From: CAG-791 sp963655255
GTDB lineage: Bacteria; Bacillota; Clostridia; Lachnospirales; Lachnospiraceae
DNA length: 64,000 bases
Assembly (NCBI GenBank): GCA_963655255.1
Contig: CAVKEB010000003.1
Location: 62,001-126,000 of the forward strand
Direction: 5' to 3'
Shown: piece by piece, positions 16,506 through 25,782 of the stretch
Layout of the letters: each line of letters opens with the position of its first letter
Position numbering within the stretch: the first letter of the stretch is position 1
Made by a program: the position numbers and the translations under genes
The notes under the pieces: generated by a model
The model's input: the letters and a program-made list of their open reading frames with translations, nothing else
Told to the model about the DNA's origin: nothing
Database searches by the model: none

Positions 16506-17531
16506 TCAGTCCACCCGGACCGGTGATGTCCAGGCCTTTCTTCCGTCTCTTGCAATGAGTTCTGCGCGCAGGAAAAATTCGCCGGGAGCGATCTGGTAAT
16601 CCATCCTGCCTCCCTTCACCTGCGTGACGCGCTGCGGGACCCAGATGTGATTGCTGTAGAACACAACCGTCATGACATCCTCGGAGAACTCCAGATGCAC
16701 GATTCCCTTCTCCCAGTCAATGGCCATCTCATGAATCACCGGCCTCTGACTCGCATAGAAATTTCCGGCCTGCAGGGCATCCAGAATGGCATCCCGGGAG
16801 AGCTCCGCTGCATTGACCATGGTATAGGAATAACACTGATCTCCCTCATATCCATGCGCGTCATCACTTGCAACCGCCGGAATCAGCCGGTCATAATTGG
16901 TTCCCCAGATATCAAACCAGGCAGACGAATCCGCACGCTGGCCGTTGAAAGGAAGATCCGACACCGAGTTGTAAATCTCCGCCGCCGTGATCCCATTCAG
17001 GTTCAGAATCCCCTTCGGATCCATCACCGACCACGCGGGGTGTGCCAGAATGGCAAGGCCTCCGTCAGCCCGGATCGCATCCACGATTTCCTGCGGTGCG
17101 GGGTGAGGATTCTCCCTGTAATTCAATCCCTGATTCGAGGTCATGCCGATCCCGAGAATATGATACGTAAGAACATCCCCGGCTGCCCTGGTATTGGCAC
17201 CTCCGGTGTCCCACTCCACACCGGACAGGATCAGCATCTTTCCGGCATCCACAATGCCTTCTCCGCTTCCTTTTACGGCTTCGCCCGCAGAAGAAAGCGA
17301 GCCCGGCGTCTTCTGTCCTGCACCTTTCCAGTCATCCGGATTCCTGCTCTCCCCCGGTTCCATTGTCACCGAAGGGCGTCTGTGATCCGTCAGTGCGATG
17401 AAATCATAGCCGTTCCTCCGATAGATTTCCACAGCGTCCTTCGGATCCAGATGACCGTCTGAGCGCGTGGTATGCATATGAAGATTTCCCTTGTACCAGT
17501 TCCCTCTGTCCTCAAACACCGATTGAAACAT
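16506..17531 (-). CDS. PHP domain metal-dependent phosphoesterase
   Basis: A 341-residue protein starting NWYKGNLHMHTTRSDGHLDP. The HxH metal motif and Asp, ALTDHRRPS, the HPAWSV motif (around residue 180) and SDDAHGY (around 230) are the metal ligands of the PHP (polymerase and histidinol phosphatase) fold. Members hydrolyse phosphoesters such as nucleotides or phosphohistidinol. This version is a stand-alone CehA/PHP-like enzyme, substrate unknown. GAGGAAAG precedes the ATG. It lies downstream of a strong terminator, so it probably has its own promoter in 17532-17640. Confidence 0.86.
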   Translation of the reverse strand: MFQSVFEDRGNWYKGNLHMHTTRSDGHLDPKDAVEIYRRNGYDFIALTDHRRPSVTMEPGESRNPDDWKGAGQKTPGSLSSAGEAVKGSGEGIVDAGKMLILSGVEWDTGGANTRAAGDVLTYHILGIGMTSNQGLNYRENPHPAPQEIVDAIRADGGLAILAHPAWSVMDPKGILNLNGITAAEIYNSVSDLPFNGQRADSSAWFDIWGTNYDRLIPAVASDDAHGYEGDQCYSYTMVNAAELSRDAILDALQAGNFYASQRPVIHEMAIDWEKGIVHLEFSEDVMTVVFYSNHIWVPQRVTQVKGGRMDYQIAPGEFFLRAELIARDGRKAWTSPVRVD

Positions 17532-17642
17532 TGCACTTTCCTCGCATTATTGATTCATGTTGATTCTTCCCGGTCTTCGATGATTCTGTCTCCACCATCT
17601 CGTCCCCGGATAGATAGGGGTATTGTACAACAAACCTTCGCC

Positions 17643-17682
17643 GCAAAAAAGGCGGTGCTGCACTCTTTGCTGCAGCACCGCT
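17643..17682 (-). terminator. Rho-independent terminator of the glycan operon
   Basis: Reverse strand: a 9-bp stem GGTGCTGCA/TGCAGCACC (17671-17679 with 17654-17662), followed by a short GCC and six T (17645-17650). It follows the GH127 gene and marks the end of the leftward sugar operon. Confidence 0.88.
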
Positions 17683-17719
17683 CTTCTTTCGTTTTACAGG
17701 AAAACTCTCCCTGTTTGTG

Positions 17720-17760
17720 CCATTCTGCCTCACTGGAGCAAAATCCGCGAATGGACCGGC
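17720..17760 (-). repeat. Structured modular repeat, degenerate copy R7
   Basis: Reverse strand: the GCGGATTTTGC half of the core stem followed by a diverged CAGTGAGG, in the same order as the other copies. The opposite stem arm is not recognisable. The GAGG is followed 4 bases later by ATG (17723) and a nine-codon frame (MAQTGRVFL, stop). It lies just after the GH127 stop and before the operon terminator, so it probably regulates nothing here. Confidence 0.6.
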
Positions 17761-17766
17761 GGCAAG

Positions 17767-19704
17767 TCAGATTCTCTCCGGCAGCCATACCCTCATCTGG
17801 TTCTCTCCCCGGTTTCCCCATGCGTAGTACGGAATGGCCTGCAGAACCGTCTTTTCTTCCTTCGGCGGCTCTTCGGAATACAATCCTTCCGTTGCCGGTC
17901 TCACCCGGATGCCCTGCAGCCGGATTCTCACGATTTCCTCCGGAAGCCCGTCTCCACTGCCGCCCTCCGACAGCGTGAACTCCGCCTCTCTCGGAATCCG
18001 GAGATCCTGAAGATTTTCTCCGTTATCCACTCCTTCCATGCAGTATACGAGCGGGCCCCTCATCAGTGCCACGCAGTTTTCGTCCGCACGGATCAGCGGA
18101 TTGGCATAGATTCTCCTTACCGGGAAATCAGCCTGAAACTCCACACGGTCTCCCTCTCTCCATGTGCGCCGCAGCACCAGGTATCCATGATTCAGATCCT
18201 TGTCTTCACAGGGAATTTCTTCGCCGTTCAGGAAGACGTGCCTCCTTCCGGCATATGCAGGAATCCGCACGGCCAGAGAGACTTCTCTCCCGGAGGTCTT
18301 CCCAAAGCAGTAGTGCACCTTTCCTTCCCACGGCCAGCCGCTCTCCACATGAATCTCTGCATCCTGCAGGGACACCTCTCCTCCGATGAACAGATGAGAG
18401 TAGATGACATCCCGTCTCTCTTCCCATGCATATCTGCCGAGGGAAGTCAGAAGTCTCACCACATTCGGCGGACAGCAGGCGCAGGGGAACCACTCCGGGC
18501 GCTGCGGCAGTACATGTTCATACCCCGGGAGCTTTCCGGACACGCCCGGTACAACTTCCAGCGGATTGACATAGAAAAACCGTTTCCCGTCAAGCTGCAT
18601 TCCGGACAGCACTCCGTTATAGAGCGCACGTTCCATCACATCCGCATATCTGCGGTCGGGTTCCAGCTTCAGCATCTCATGCGCGAACATCACAAGGCCG
18701 ATGGAGGCACAGGTTTCCGCATACGCCGTATCGTTCGGAAGATCATAATCGTGCGTAAAGCCTTCCCACCTGGCCGCCTGTCCCAGGCCTCCCGTCAGAT
18801 ACATCTGACGCTCCGTCACATTGTTCCAGAGCCGCCTGCAGGCAGCCTTCAGGGATTCATCTTTCCGGATTCCCGCATCCTTTGCCATCGCCGTATACAG
18901 GTACATGGCGCGGACACTGTGTCCCCTCGCCTCTTTCTGCTCTCTTACCGGAGCATAGGACTGATTGTAATCCGTATCGTGCGGGCTGTCTTCCCACTGC
19001 ACCCATCCGCGCTTTTTTGTTTCTTTGGCAAAATACTCCGGATCCTTTCCTCTTTCATCCAGAAAGTACTCCGCAAGTTCCCGGTCCTCTTCCCGTCCTG
19101 CCGCTTCATACATCCGGAGCAGACCGATTTCCACCTCTTCGTGTCCCGGGATTCCATGAATTTGCCCCTCTTCCGGGCCGATCTGTCTGCGAATACAGTC
19201 TGCTTCCTTCTGCATCACGGAAAGAAGACGATCCTTGCCTGTGGATTCATAATATGCCGCAGCCGCCTCCATCATATGCCCGGCACAATACAATTCATGG
19301 CATTCCTGCAGGTTCTGAAACTTCTTCTCCGGCTCCTTTACAATAAAATAGGTGTCCAGATATCCATCCGGCTGCTGTGCCGCCGCGATCAGGTCAATCA
19401 CGGCATCGGCCCTCTTCTCCAGCTCCGGATCCGGCGAAATGGCAAGCGAATATGCCACGCCTTCCAGCCACTTGGCAACATCGCTGTCCTGAAAGACCAT
19501 TCCGTAGAATTCTCCCTCTTCCAGCCCCGCCGCGATACGGAAATTGGCAAGCGCATGACTCTTCTCCACCCCGGGGATTTCGTCGTTCAATACCTTTTCC
19601 TGATACGGAATCACAACCTCTGAGACCAGCTTCTGCCTGGCTGCCCAGAAGGCATCGTCAATTCTGAATCTGCGAATATCCAGTTCCTGTCCTCTCTCCT
19701 GCAT
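17767..19704 (-). CDS. Glycoside hydrolase family 127 (beta-L-arabinofuranosidase-like)
   Basis: A 645-residue protein of the GH127/DUF1680 family. It has AYAETCASIGLVMFAHEM (the general acid Glu and zinc Cys, around residues 325-340) and PCACCPPNVVRLL (nucleophile/zinc Cys cluster, around 405-415). These match the Cys-zinc mechanism known for HypBA1. There is no signal peptide, so it acts in the cytoplasm on imported oligosaccharides. The frame reaches upstream to 19752, but the ATG at 19704 (MQERGQELDIRRFRIDD) has AGGGAGAA and is preferred. It follows a GH2 mannosidase, so the exact sugar is uncertain. Confidence 0.9.
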   Translation of the reverse strand: MQERGQELDIRRFRIDDAFWAARQKLVSEVVIPYQEKVLNDEIPGVEKSHALANFRIAAGLEEGEFYGMVFQDSDVAKWLEGVAYSLAISPDPELEKRADAVIDLIAAAQQPDGYLDTYFIVKEPEKKFQNLQECHELYCAGHMMEAAAAYYESTGKDRLLSVMQKEADCIRRQIGPEEGQIHGIPGHEEVEIGLLRMYEAAGREEDRELAEYFLDERGKDPEYFAKETKKRGWVQWEDSPHDTDYNQSYAPVREQKEARGHSVRAMYLYTAMAKDAGIRKDESLKAACRRLWNNVTERQMYLTGGLGQAARWEGFTHDYDLPNDTAYAETCASIGLVMFAHEMLKLEPDRRYADVMERALYNGVLSGMQLDGKRFFYVNPLEVVPGVSGKLPGYEHVLPQRPEWFPCACCPPNVVRLLTSLGRYAWEERRDVIYSHLFIGGEVSLQDAEIHVESGWPWEGKVHYCFGKTSGREVSLAVRIPAYAGRRHVFLNGEEIPCEDKDLNHGYLVLRRTWREGDRVEFQADFPVRRIYANPLIRADENCVALMRGPLVYCMEGVDNGENLQDLRIPREAEFTLSEGGSGDGLPEEIVRIRLQGIRVRPATEGLYSEEPPKEEKTVLQAIPYYAWGNRGENQMRVWLPERI

Positions 19705-19810
19705 CCTGTTCTCCCTTTCGTTTGTCACTGCCTCTCGGAACGATCCCTGCACTTCGGATTCTGGCTGCAGCGCGCCCGCGCCGGCGGTGCCGAATCACCC
19801 GGATCGTTTT

Positions 19811-22489
19811 TTATTCTGCCAGTGCTGCTCCTGCCGTGCGCACCTCAACGCTGCGGCAGAGTCCTTCCGCCCGCACCGTTCTCTCTTCTCCCGGGAGCAT
19901 CGGGAAATAATTGTCATCCCATTTCTGATCCGGATGGTCTGTAACCAGATACACACAGGGGATCAGGGTCTGTGCCCGGAGCGTAACCTGTGTTCCGCCA
20001 TTCTCCTCCCGCACTGACAGGATTTCCGCTTCTCCTCTGGGAAGCGCATATCTTCGATAGTAGGGGCGAAGGTCCGTGCAGGGATCCAGCTCTCCTTCCG
20101 GATCCCGCACATAGAAGATGTCTTCGGTCTCTTCCGGGCAGGGGAAGCAAACCCGGATTCTCTCATGCGGTTCCAGTGAAACCGAGCGTTTTCCCAGCAG
20201 CCTTTCCCCGCTGCCGTCAAAACACATGATTCCGTACTCCAGGCTTTTCTTCACCGGATCCTGCGTCTCATTGATCACGGTCAGAACCATCTGATCCGCT
20301 TCCCTTCGAAGGATCATGGTTCTCGGCCGAAAGGCTCTCTTTAAATAATAATAAGAAATTTTCCTCGTCAGATAATAGTCCACGACGGACCATCCGGTCT
20401 CCGGCCAGGCATCGTTGAACATCCAGATCAGAAATCCGGAGCCGTACTCCTTGATCCGCATCGCTTCGGCCAGCTCCTGATACAGAATTCCCTGCGCAAT
20501 CCCTCCGTACAGGAGATATTCCCGCTCCGAAAGATTTTCCGGATTCCGGAACATGGAGCGGATCATTCCGAAAATGGCCTCCCGTTTCTCCGGTTTCTCC
20601 CCATGATATCTCCACACCGGATCTTCCATGGAAAAGGTCACTTCGGATTCTCCGGGTTCCGGATTTGCCTCCGGAATCCCCATGCCTCTTCGCATGGAGG
20701 ACTCCGTGAGCGGTCCCCAGAATCCGTACTCGCTGCAGAATCTCGCCGGAAAACGGTCAAAGATCTCAAACACCGTTTCCGGTGTGTACCGCGTTTCCGG
20801 ATCATTCAGGAAATAATTCCAGGCATGCACATCTCCGCAGAGCGGATTGTTCGCACGCTTCCCCCATCTCGAAACGCGGCTCATGCCTTCCACTTCTCCA
20901 TTCCGCACATTTTCCGTAAAGCTTCCGAAATACGGTGTACTCGGCATATACGGCGTTCCCGGGCTCCATGCCTTCACAATTCTCGGCTGAATCTCGTTGT
21001 AAATCTTTCTGCCATAGTCATAGTCGGAATGGAGCATATCCCGCCACCAGTCCGTCCAGGACTCTGCGATTTCGTTGTTTCCCGTCCAGATGGCCATGGA
21101 AGGATAATGGGAAAGCCTTCGAACCTGATATTCCGCTTCCCATGTGGCTTCCGCGCGGAACCAGTCCAGATCATCCGGATAAAATGCGCAGGAATACATG
21201 AAATCCTGCATCACCAGGATGCCGAGCTCCGCGCAGTCCTCATAAAAGAAATCCGGCGCATACAATCCTCCGCCCCAGACCCGGAGCATATTGAAGTGAA
21301 GGTCTCTGGCCTCCAGAAGAAGCGCCCGGTATTTCGCATGATCTGCCCGCAGATAGACCGAATCCGGCGGAACCCAGTTGCCGCCTTTGCAGAAAATCCG
21401 CACGCCGTTGACCGCCACATCGAAGCGCCTCTGATCCTCGTCGATCCGGTCCTGAAGGAGTTCCACCGTGCGGATGCCGATTTTCACCGGTTTCATCTCA
21501 TTGCAGATTCCGCGGCAGAGCACGCTGGCCCGCACCAGATACCGCGAGGCTTCTCCATACCCGTTCGGCCACCAGAGCTTCGGATCTGCAATGTCGATCC
21601 GCTCTTCATAGAAATTCAGCCCTCCGGCAAGATACAGTTCTCTTTTTCCCGAAACGCTGCCTGCTCCCCCGCCTTCCGGACAGATTTCATAGACCAGCAC
21701 AGCGTCCTCCGCGCATACCATATCGGTCTTGCTGATCTCAAAGTGCAGCTCCAGCGTGGCTTTCTCGTCCGAAATGCAGAGGGTATCCGCCCGGAAGGCC
21801 GTAACTGCAGCCCCGGTCCTGCCCTGAAGCTCCACTCTCCCTCCGATTCCACAGGTCGGAACGGACGGACACCAGTCCCAGCCATAGGTAAACTGCGGCT
21901 TTCGAAGATAAGCCCGCTGATTTTTCGTCCCGTCATCCGTGCAGCAGTAGTAGGATACCGAATCCTGAATTCCGTAATCTTCTGTCCCGGAGGTCAGCCG
22001 GATCACAAGCTGATTCTTCCCTTTCCTGAGATACCGTTTGACATCTTTTTCAAAGGGACGGAACGCATTGGCATGATGCCCCATCGGAATCCCGTTCAGA
22101 ATAAGATCCGCCTTGTCATCCAGCAGTTCGATGAACAGAACGACCTCGTCCTCCGCAAGAAGCGCTTCATCCGCCTCAAACTCCCGGATGAACCACCAGG
22201 AGAGATCGCAGAGCCAGGCAGTGTCCCTGGCATTCATCCCGACAAGCGGCTCCGGCATTTGTCCCGCTGCCGTCAGCGCCTGAATGACATCTCCCGGGAC
22301 ACAGGCCGGAATCGCCCCCGTCGGATACGGAAACGTGTTCGGATGCTTTTTACGATGCTCGCTCGTTCGGAGGAGCCCGAACTCTCCTTCTGCCGCCGCA
22401 TGATTCAGAACCTCCTGAAACCTCTCCGGCCCGACATCCAGAAATTCTGCCCGGAGGCGGTATGTCCCGCTAAGATCCACCGTCTTCAT
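19811..22489 (-). CDS. Glycoside hydrolase family 2, beta-mannosidase-like
   Basis: An 892-residue cytoplasmic enzyme with the beta-mannosidase layout: sugar-binding jelly-roll (residues 1-200, with KPQFTYGWDWCPSVPTCGIG), immunoglobulin-like domain, then the TIM barrel. The acid/base Glu is in AIWTGNNEIAES (around 455) and the nucleophile Glu is in ARFCSEYGFWG (around 585). It releases non-reducing mannose from beta-mannosides, such as N-glycan cores or mannans. It is between the permease genes and GH127 in one leftward operon. A paralogue of similar plan lies at 28.6 kb. Confidence 0.92.
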   Translation of the reverse strand: MKTVDLSGTYRLRAEFLDVGPERFQEVLNHAAAEGEFGLLRTSEHRKKHPNTFPYPTGAIPACVPGDVIQALTAAGQMPEPLVGMNARDTAWLCDLSWWFIREFEADEALLAEDEVVLFIELLDDKADLILNGIPMGHHANAFRPFEKDVKRYLRKGKNQLVIRLTSGTEDYGIQDSVSYYCCTDDGTKNQRAYLRKPQFTYGWDWCPSVPTCGIGGRVELQGRTGAAVTAFRADTLCISDEKATLELHFEISKTDMVCAEDAVLVYEICPEGGGAGSVSGKRELYLAGGLNFYEERIDIADPKLWWPNGYGEASRYLVRASVLCRGICNEMKPVKIGIRTVELLQDRIDEDQRRFDVAVNGVRIFCKGGNWVPPDSVYLRADHAKYRALLLEARDLHFNMLRVWGGGLYAPDFFYEDCAELGILVMQDFMYSCAFYPDDLDWFRAEATWEAEYQVRRLSHYPSMAIWTGNNEIAESWTDWWRDMLHSDYDYGRKIYNEIQPRIVKAWSPGTPYMPSTPYFGSFTENVRNGEVEGMSRVSRWGKRANNPLCGDVHAWNYFLNDPETRYTPETVFEIFDRFPARFCSEYGFWGPLTESSMRRGMGIPEANPEPGESEVTFSMEDPVWRYHGEKPEKREAIFGMIRSMFRNPENLSEREYLLYGGIAQGILYQELAEAMRIKEYGSGFLIWMFNDAWPETGWSVVDYYLTRKISYYYLKRAFRPRTMILRREADQMVLTVINETQDPVKKSLEYGIMCFDGSGERLLGKRSVSLEPHERIRVCFPCPEETEDIFYVRDPEGELDPCTDLRPYYRRYALPRGEAEILSVREENGGTQVTLRAQTLIPCVYLVTDHPDQKWDDNYFPMLPGEERTVRAEGLCRSVEVRTAGAALAE

Positions 22490-22506
22490 CTGCTCTTCTC
22501 ACCCCG

Positions 22507-23340
22507 TCAGCCCTTGACTCCCGAATAGGCAATTCCATCTACAATGTATTTCTGCGCGATCATATAGATCACCACAATCGGGATCAGCGATATCACGGTT
22601 CCTGCCATAATTGCCCCGTAATTGGCATCGTACTGGCGCTTGAAGGTTGCCAGTCCCAGCTGAATCGTCCTCTTGGAATCGCTGTCCAGATAGATCATCG
22701 GTCCCATATAGTCGTTCCAGACCGAATTGAAGGTCAGAACGATCAGCGTGAGAATTCCGTTTTTCGTCAGCGGAACAATGACTCTCATATAAATTCCGAA
22801 CGGACTGCAGCCGTCAATTTTGGCCGCCTCACACAGACTGTCCGGAATGCTGACCATGTTCTGCCGCAGGACAAAGACGCCGAACACGCTGAACGCTCCC
22901 GTCAGGATCAGAGCCAGATGGTTGTCGTACAGTCCCAGTCTCTGAATGATGACGAACTGCGGAATCATGATGGCATGCCACGGGATCATCATCGTTCCCA
23001 GATACAGGAGGAACACCATGTCCCTTCCCGGCCATTTCAGTTTCGAAAAGGCATACGCCGCCATGGAACAGGTGATGACCTGCAGCAGCGTAATGCTGAC
23101 CGTAATCTTCGCCGTATTCAGGAAATACGTCGGAAAATTGATCTTGTTCAGAACCTCATCATAGTTGTCCAGATGGAACGTCTTCGGGATCCACTGAATC
23201 GGAACGGAAAAGATCTCGTTCTTCAGCTTAAACGAAGCGCTCAGCATCCACAGAAACGGGACGATCATGATGACCGCCACCAGAATCGCGATGATCAGAA
23301 AAATCGTATTGACAATTCGTTCATTTCTCTTGTTTCTCAT
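22507..23340 (-). CDS. Carbohydrate ABC transporter permease (MalG/CUT1 type)
   Basis: A 277-residue membrane protein with six hydrophobic segments, VPFLWMLSASFK near the N-terminus, and the cytoplasmic EAA loop CEAAKIDGCSPFGIYMRVIV, which docks the ATPase. It ends in IVDGIAYSGVKG, typical of MalG-type permeases. It follows the MalF-type gene. The ATG at 23340 is served by a GGGG Shine-Dalgarno lying in repeat R2. No ATPase gene is nearby, so it likely shares an MsiK-like ATPase encoded elsewhere. Confidence 0.94.
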   Translation of the reverse strand: MRNKRNERIVNTIFLIIAILVAVIMIVPFLWMLSASFKLKNEIFSVPIQWIPKTFHLDNYDEVLNKINFPTYFLNTAKITVSITLLQVITCSMAAYAFSKLKWPGRDMVFLLYLGTMMIPWHAIMIPQFVIIQRLGLYDNHLALILTGAFSVFGVFVLRQNMVSIPDSLCEAAKIDGCSPFGIYMRVIVPLTKNGILTLIVLTFNSVWNDYMGPMIYLDSDSKRTIQLGLATFKRQYDANYGAIMAGTVISLIPIVVIYMIAQKYIVDGIAYSGVKG

Positions 23341-23344
23341 TTTC

Positions 23345-23513
23345 TACCCCACTGAGGCAAAATTCGCGAAGGCGATTTTGCCGAATGTGGCAGCCGGTGC
23401 GTCAGCACCGATGCTGCTGTTTGAAAGTGACATATCGATGTCACTTTCAAACCTATACCCCGCTGAGGCAAAATCCGCGAAGGCGGTTTGCCGAATGCAG
23501 CAGTCGGTGTGAA
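23345..23513 (-). repeat. Structured modular repeat, compound copy R2 (A-C-B-A)
   Basis: This copy fills the whole gap between the two permease genes. Reverse-strand order: A stem (23467-23492), a 15-bp perfect stem C (arms 23419-23433 and 23438-23452), hairpin B (23390-23417, GCAGC..GGTGC..GCACC..GCTGC) and a second A stem (23356-23382, loop gaag). It ends with CCTC-AGT-GGGG 6 bases before the permease ATG. This is the fullest copy in the window. Confidence 0.85.
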
Positions 23514-24401
23514 TTACTCCACGACCCACTTGCGCTGGCCGTACCACTGAATCGCCGTGATGATGAAAATAATCAGGAACAGAAAATATCCGATGGCCGA
23601 TCCGTAGCCCATCCGGCCGTATTTGAATGCTTCCTGATAAATCCGCATGACAAGGACCTGCGTCGCGCGTCCCGGTCCGCCTTCCGTCGTGACATTGATG
23701 ATATCGAACACCTGGAAAGAGGCGATGAAGGTCAGAATCGTGACCATGAAGGTGGTCGGCGAGAGCATCGGCCAGGTGATGTGCCAGAATGCCGCTCCCG
23801 CACCGGCTCCGTCAATTTTGGCCGCTTCGTACAGCTCCGGATTGATGTTCTTGAGCCCGCCCATGAACATGATCATGTAATAGCCGGCCTGCTTCCACAC
23901 AACGACAATGACAATCGTCAGAAGTGCCGTCGAGGTTCCCCAGAACCATTTCGGCGGGTTGGCAATTCCGATCCCGCGCAGCAGCTGGTTGACCGGTCCG
24001 TTCTTGCTCTCGAACAGCTGCAGCCACACGCAGCCGATGGCGACCATCGAGGTCAGATTCGGGAAGAAATACAGCGTCTGGAAGATGGAGCCGCCATACA
24101 TCTTCCGGTTCAGCATCAGCGCCAGGAGAAGCGAGAACAGAATGGTCAGCGGAACCGTCGTCAGCGTGTAGAACAGATTGTTCTTCAGCGCGATCTGGAA
24201 GCTGCTGTCCGTAAACATCTTGGCATAGTTCTCAAACCCGATGAAATTCATCTTACCGAATCCGGAATAATCGGTGAGACTGATATAAAATCCCATCACA
24301 ACCGGAAGCGCCGTAAAAATCAGGAATCCGATAAAATTCGGAAGAAGGAACATGGCGCCTGCCAGCCATTCTTTCCGATTCAGTTTGCTGTGTTTGTTCA
24401 T
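23514..24401 (-). CDS. Carbohydrate ABC transporter permease (MalF/CUT1 type)
   Basis: A 295-residue inner-membrane permease with six hydrophobic segments and the EAA loop YEAAKIDGAGAGAAFWHITW. It starts at the ATG at 24401 (MNKHSKLNRKEWLAGAMFLL) with GGAAAGGG upstream; the open frame reaches 24461 without a better site. It pairs with the MalG-type permease to form the channel for the sugar delivered by the solute-binding protein encoded 73 bases upstream. The neighbouring mannosidase and GH127 suggest plant or host glycan fragments as cargo (inference). Confidence 0.93.
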   Translation of the reverse strand: MNKHSKLNRKEWLAGAMFLLPNFIGFLIFTALPVVMGFYISLTDYSGFGKMNFIGFENYAKMFTDSSFQIALKNNLFYTLTTVPLTILFSLLLALMLNRKMYGGSIFQTLYFFPNLTSMVAIGCVWLQLFESKNGPVNQLLRGIGIANPPKWFWGTSTALLTIVIVVVWKQAGYYMIMFMGGLKNINPELYEAAKIDGAGAGAAFWHITWPMLSPTTFMVTILTFIASFQVFDIINVTTEGGPGRATQVLVMRIYQEAFKYGRMGYGSAIGYFLFLIIFIITAIQWYGQRKWVVE

Positions 24402-24474
24402 GTCCGACCCTTTCCTGGAGACCAGTAAATGCCCGATGTTTCTCCTGGAAACACCGGGCACCCTTCACTTTTTA

Positions 24475-25782
24475 TTACTTTGCTGCAATTTCATCGCGCC
24501 GCTGCTTGAAGTTCTCAAACGCCGTATCGATGTCGCAGTTTCCGATCAGATAATCCGTAATTTCCTCTGTGTAAGCCTGCTTGATTTCGTTGTAATTGCC
24601 CTCCGGGCCATCCTGTCCGCGCACGCTTGCAGAGAAAACATATTCCGTACCCGGAATGGTTACGCTCTCGTTGTAAACATCCAGCGCCGCATCGCTCGGA
24701 TAGCAGCCGACCGAAGCGTTCTTCGCGTAAATTGCCGCTCCCTCATCGGAGTAGTTGCAGAACTTGATAAAGTCAAACGCCGCCTCTGCCTTCTTCGAAT
24801 TTGCGCTGATGCAGAATGCCGGAGCCGTGCCGATGGAAGATCCCACCGGAACATCCTCAAAGTGCGGAAGCGGAGCCGCCGCCCATTCGAAGTCCGGATT
24901 GTAGCCGGGGAACAGGAGGAAGGTCCAGTCGCCGTTGACCATCATGTAGGTGTTGCCTTCCGCAAAGATCGAGTTGACATCGAAGGAACCGGACATCTCC
25001 TCCAGGCTCATATTGGACTGATCCACGTTGTAGACGCGGTTCAGGAACTCCACATACTCCTTCGTTCTGGTGAGGTTCTCATCGGTCAGATATTCTCCCG
25101 CTGCGCAGGAACCGATGTTCATAATCCAGTTCACCAGAAGTCCGCCCTGCTTATCGTCCGTCGTCAGCTGCTTGCAGAGGTCCGCGTACTGATCCCAGGT
25201 GAGATCCGTCGGATAATCCAGGCCCGCCTCATCGAACAGTGTCTTGTTGTAGAACAGAAGCCAGCAGGTCTTGTTGGCCGGGAGACCGTAAGTCGCTCCG
25301 TTGTATTCGAACTGATCACCCATGTCGCCGTAGTCCGCATAGTTGACGCCGTTTGCGCTCATCAGATCATCCAGCGGCATGATCGCTCCGCCGTCCGCCA
25401 TCTGTCTTGCCTGATCGCCGCTGCGGAGCCAGAACACATCGACATCCGCTCCGCCGGAGAGCATGACCTTGATCTTGTCGTCATAATCGTCGTTGGCGAT
25501 GATGGAGAGGTTGACCTCAACCTGATCCTGCGAGGCGTTGTACTCTTCCACCTGCATCTTCGCAATGGCCTCATTGTCCGAATGCTCATAGAAGTTAATG
25601 ACCGTCTTTCCGTCTGCAGAAGCCTCTGCTGCCGAATCCTCCGAAGCCTCCGTGGAAGTCTGCGCCGCTGCCTCATCCTTCGCCGTATCTGCAGTGCTGC
25701 TCTCCGATGCGCCGCCACACCCGGCCAGGCCCAGCGTCATCACCGATGCAAGAACCAACGACAGTATCTGTTTCTTTCTCAT
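24475..25782 (-). CDS. Carbohydrate ABC transporter solute-binding lipoprotein (CUT1)
   Basis: A 435-residue secreted lipoprotein. KKQILSLVLASVMTLGLAGC is a lipoprotein signal peptide with the Cys at about residue 22, followed by a Ser/Ala/Glu-rich linker, then the family 1 binding fold (VINFYEHSDNEAIAKMQVEE, LPANKTCWLLFYNKTLFDEA). It is the first gene of the operon with the two permeases, GH2 and GH127. The ATG at 25782 has GGGAGGG. The frame continues upstream to 25848 but lacks a site there. The divergent AraC gene is the probable regulator. Confidence 0.93.
   Translation of the reverse strand: MRKKQILSLVLASVMTLGLAGCGGASESSTADTAKDEAAAQTSTEASEDSAAEASADGKTVINFYEHSDNEAIAKMQVEEYNASQDQVEVNLSIIANDDYDDKIKVMLSGGADVDVFWLRSGDQARQMADGGAIMPLDDLMSANGVNYADYGDMGDQFEYNGATYGLPANKTCWLLFYNKTLFDEAGLDYPTDLTWDQYADLCKQLTTDDKQGGLLVNWIMNIGSCAAGEYLTDENLTRTKEYVEFLNRVYNVDQSNMSLEEMSGSFDVNSIFAEGNTYMMVNGDWTFLLFPGYNPDFEWAAAPLPHFEDVPVGSSIGTAPAFCISANSKKAEAAFDFIKFCNYSDEGAAIYAKNASVGCYPSDAALDVYNESVTIPGTEYVFSASVRGQDGPEGNYNEIKQAYTEEITDYLIGNCDIDTAFENFKQRRDEIAAK

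Noticed and set aside
20603..22528. 641-codon plus-strand frame opposite the GH2 gene
   Set aside because: It mirrors the GH2 coding sequence, is very Arg/Pro/His-rich and matches nothing. Same reasoning applies to 57489-59855 opposite mmsA/chvE.
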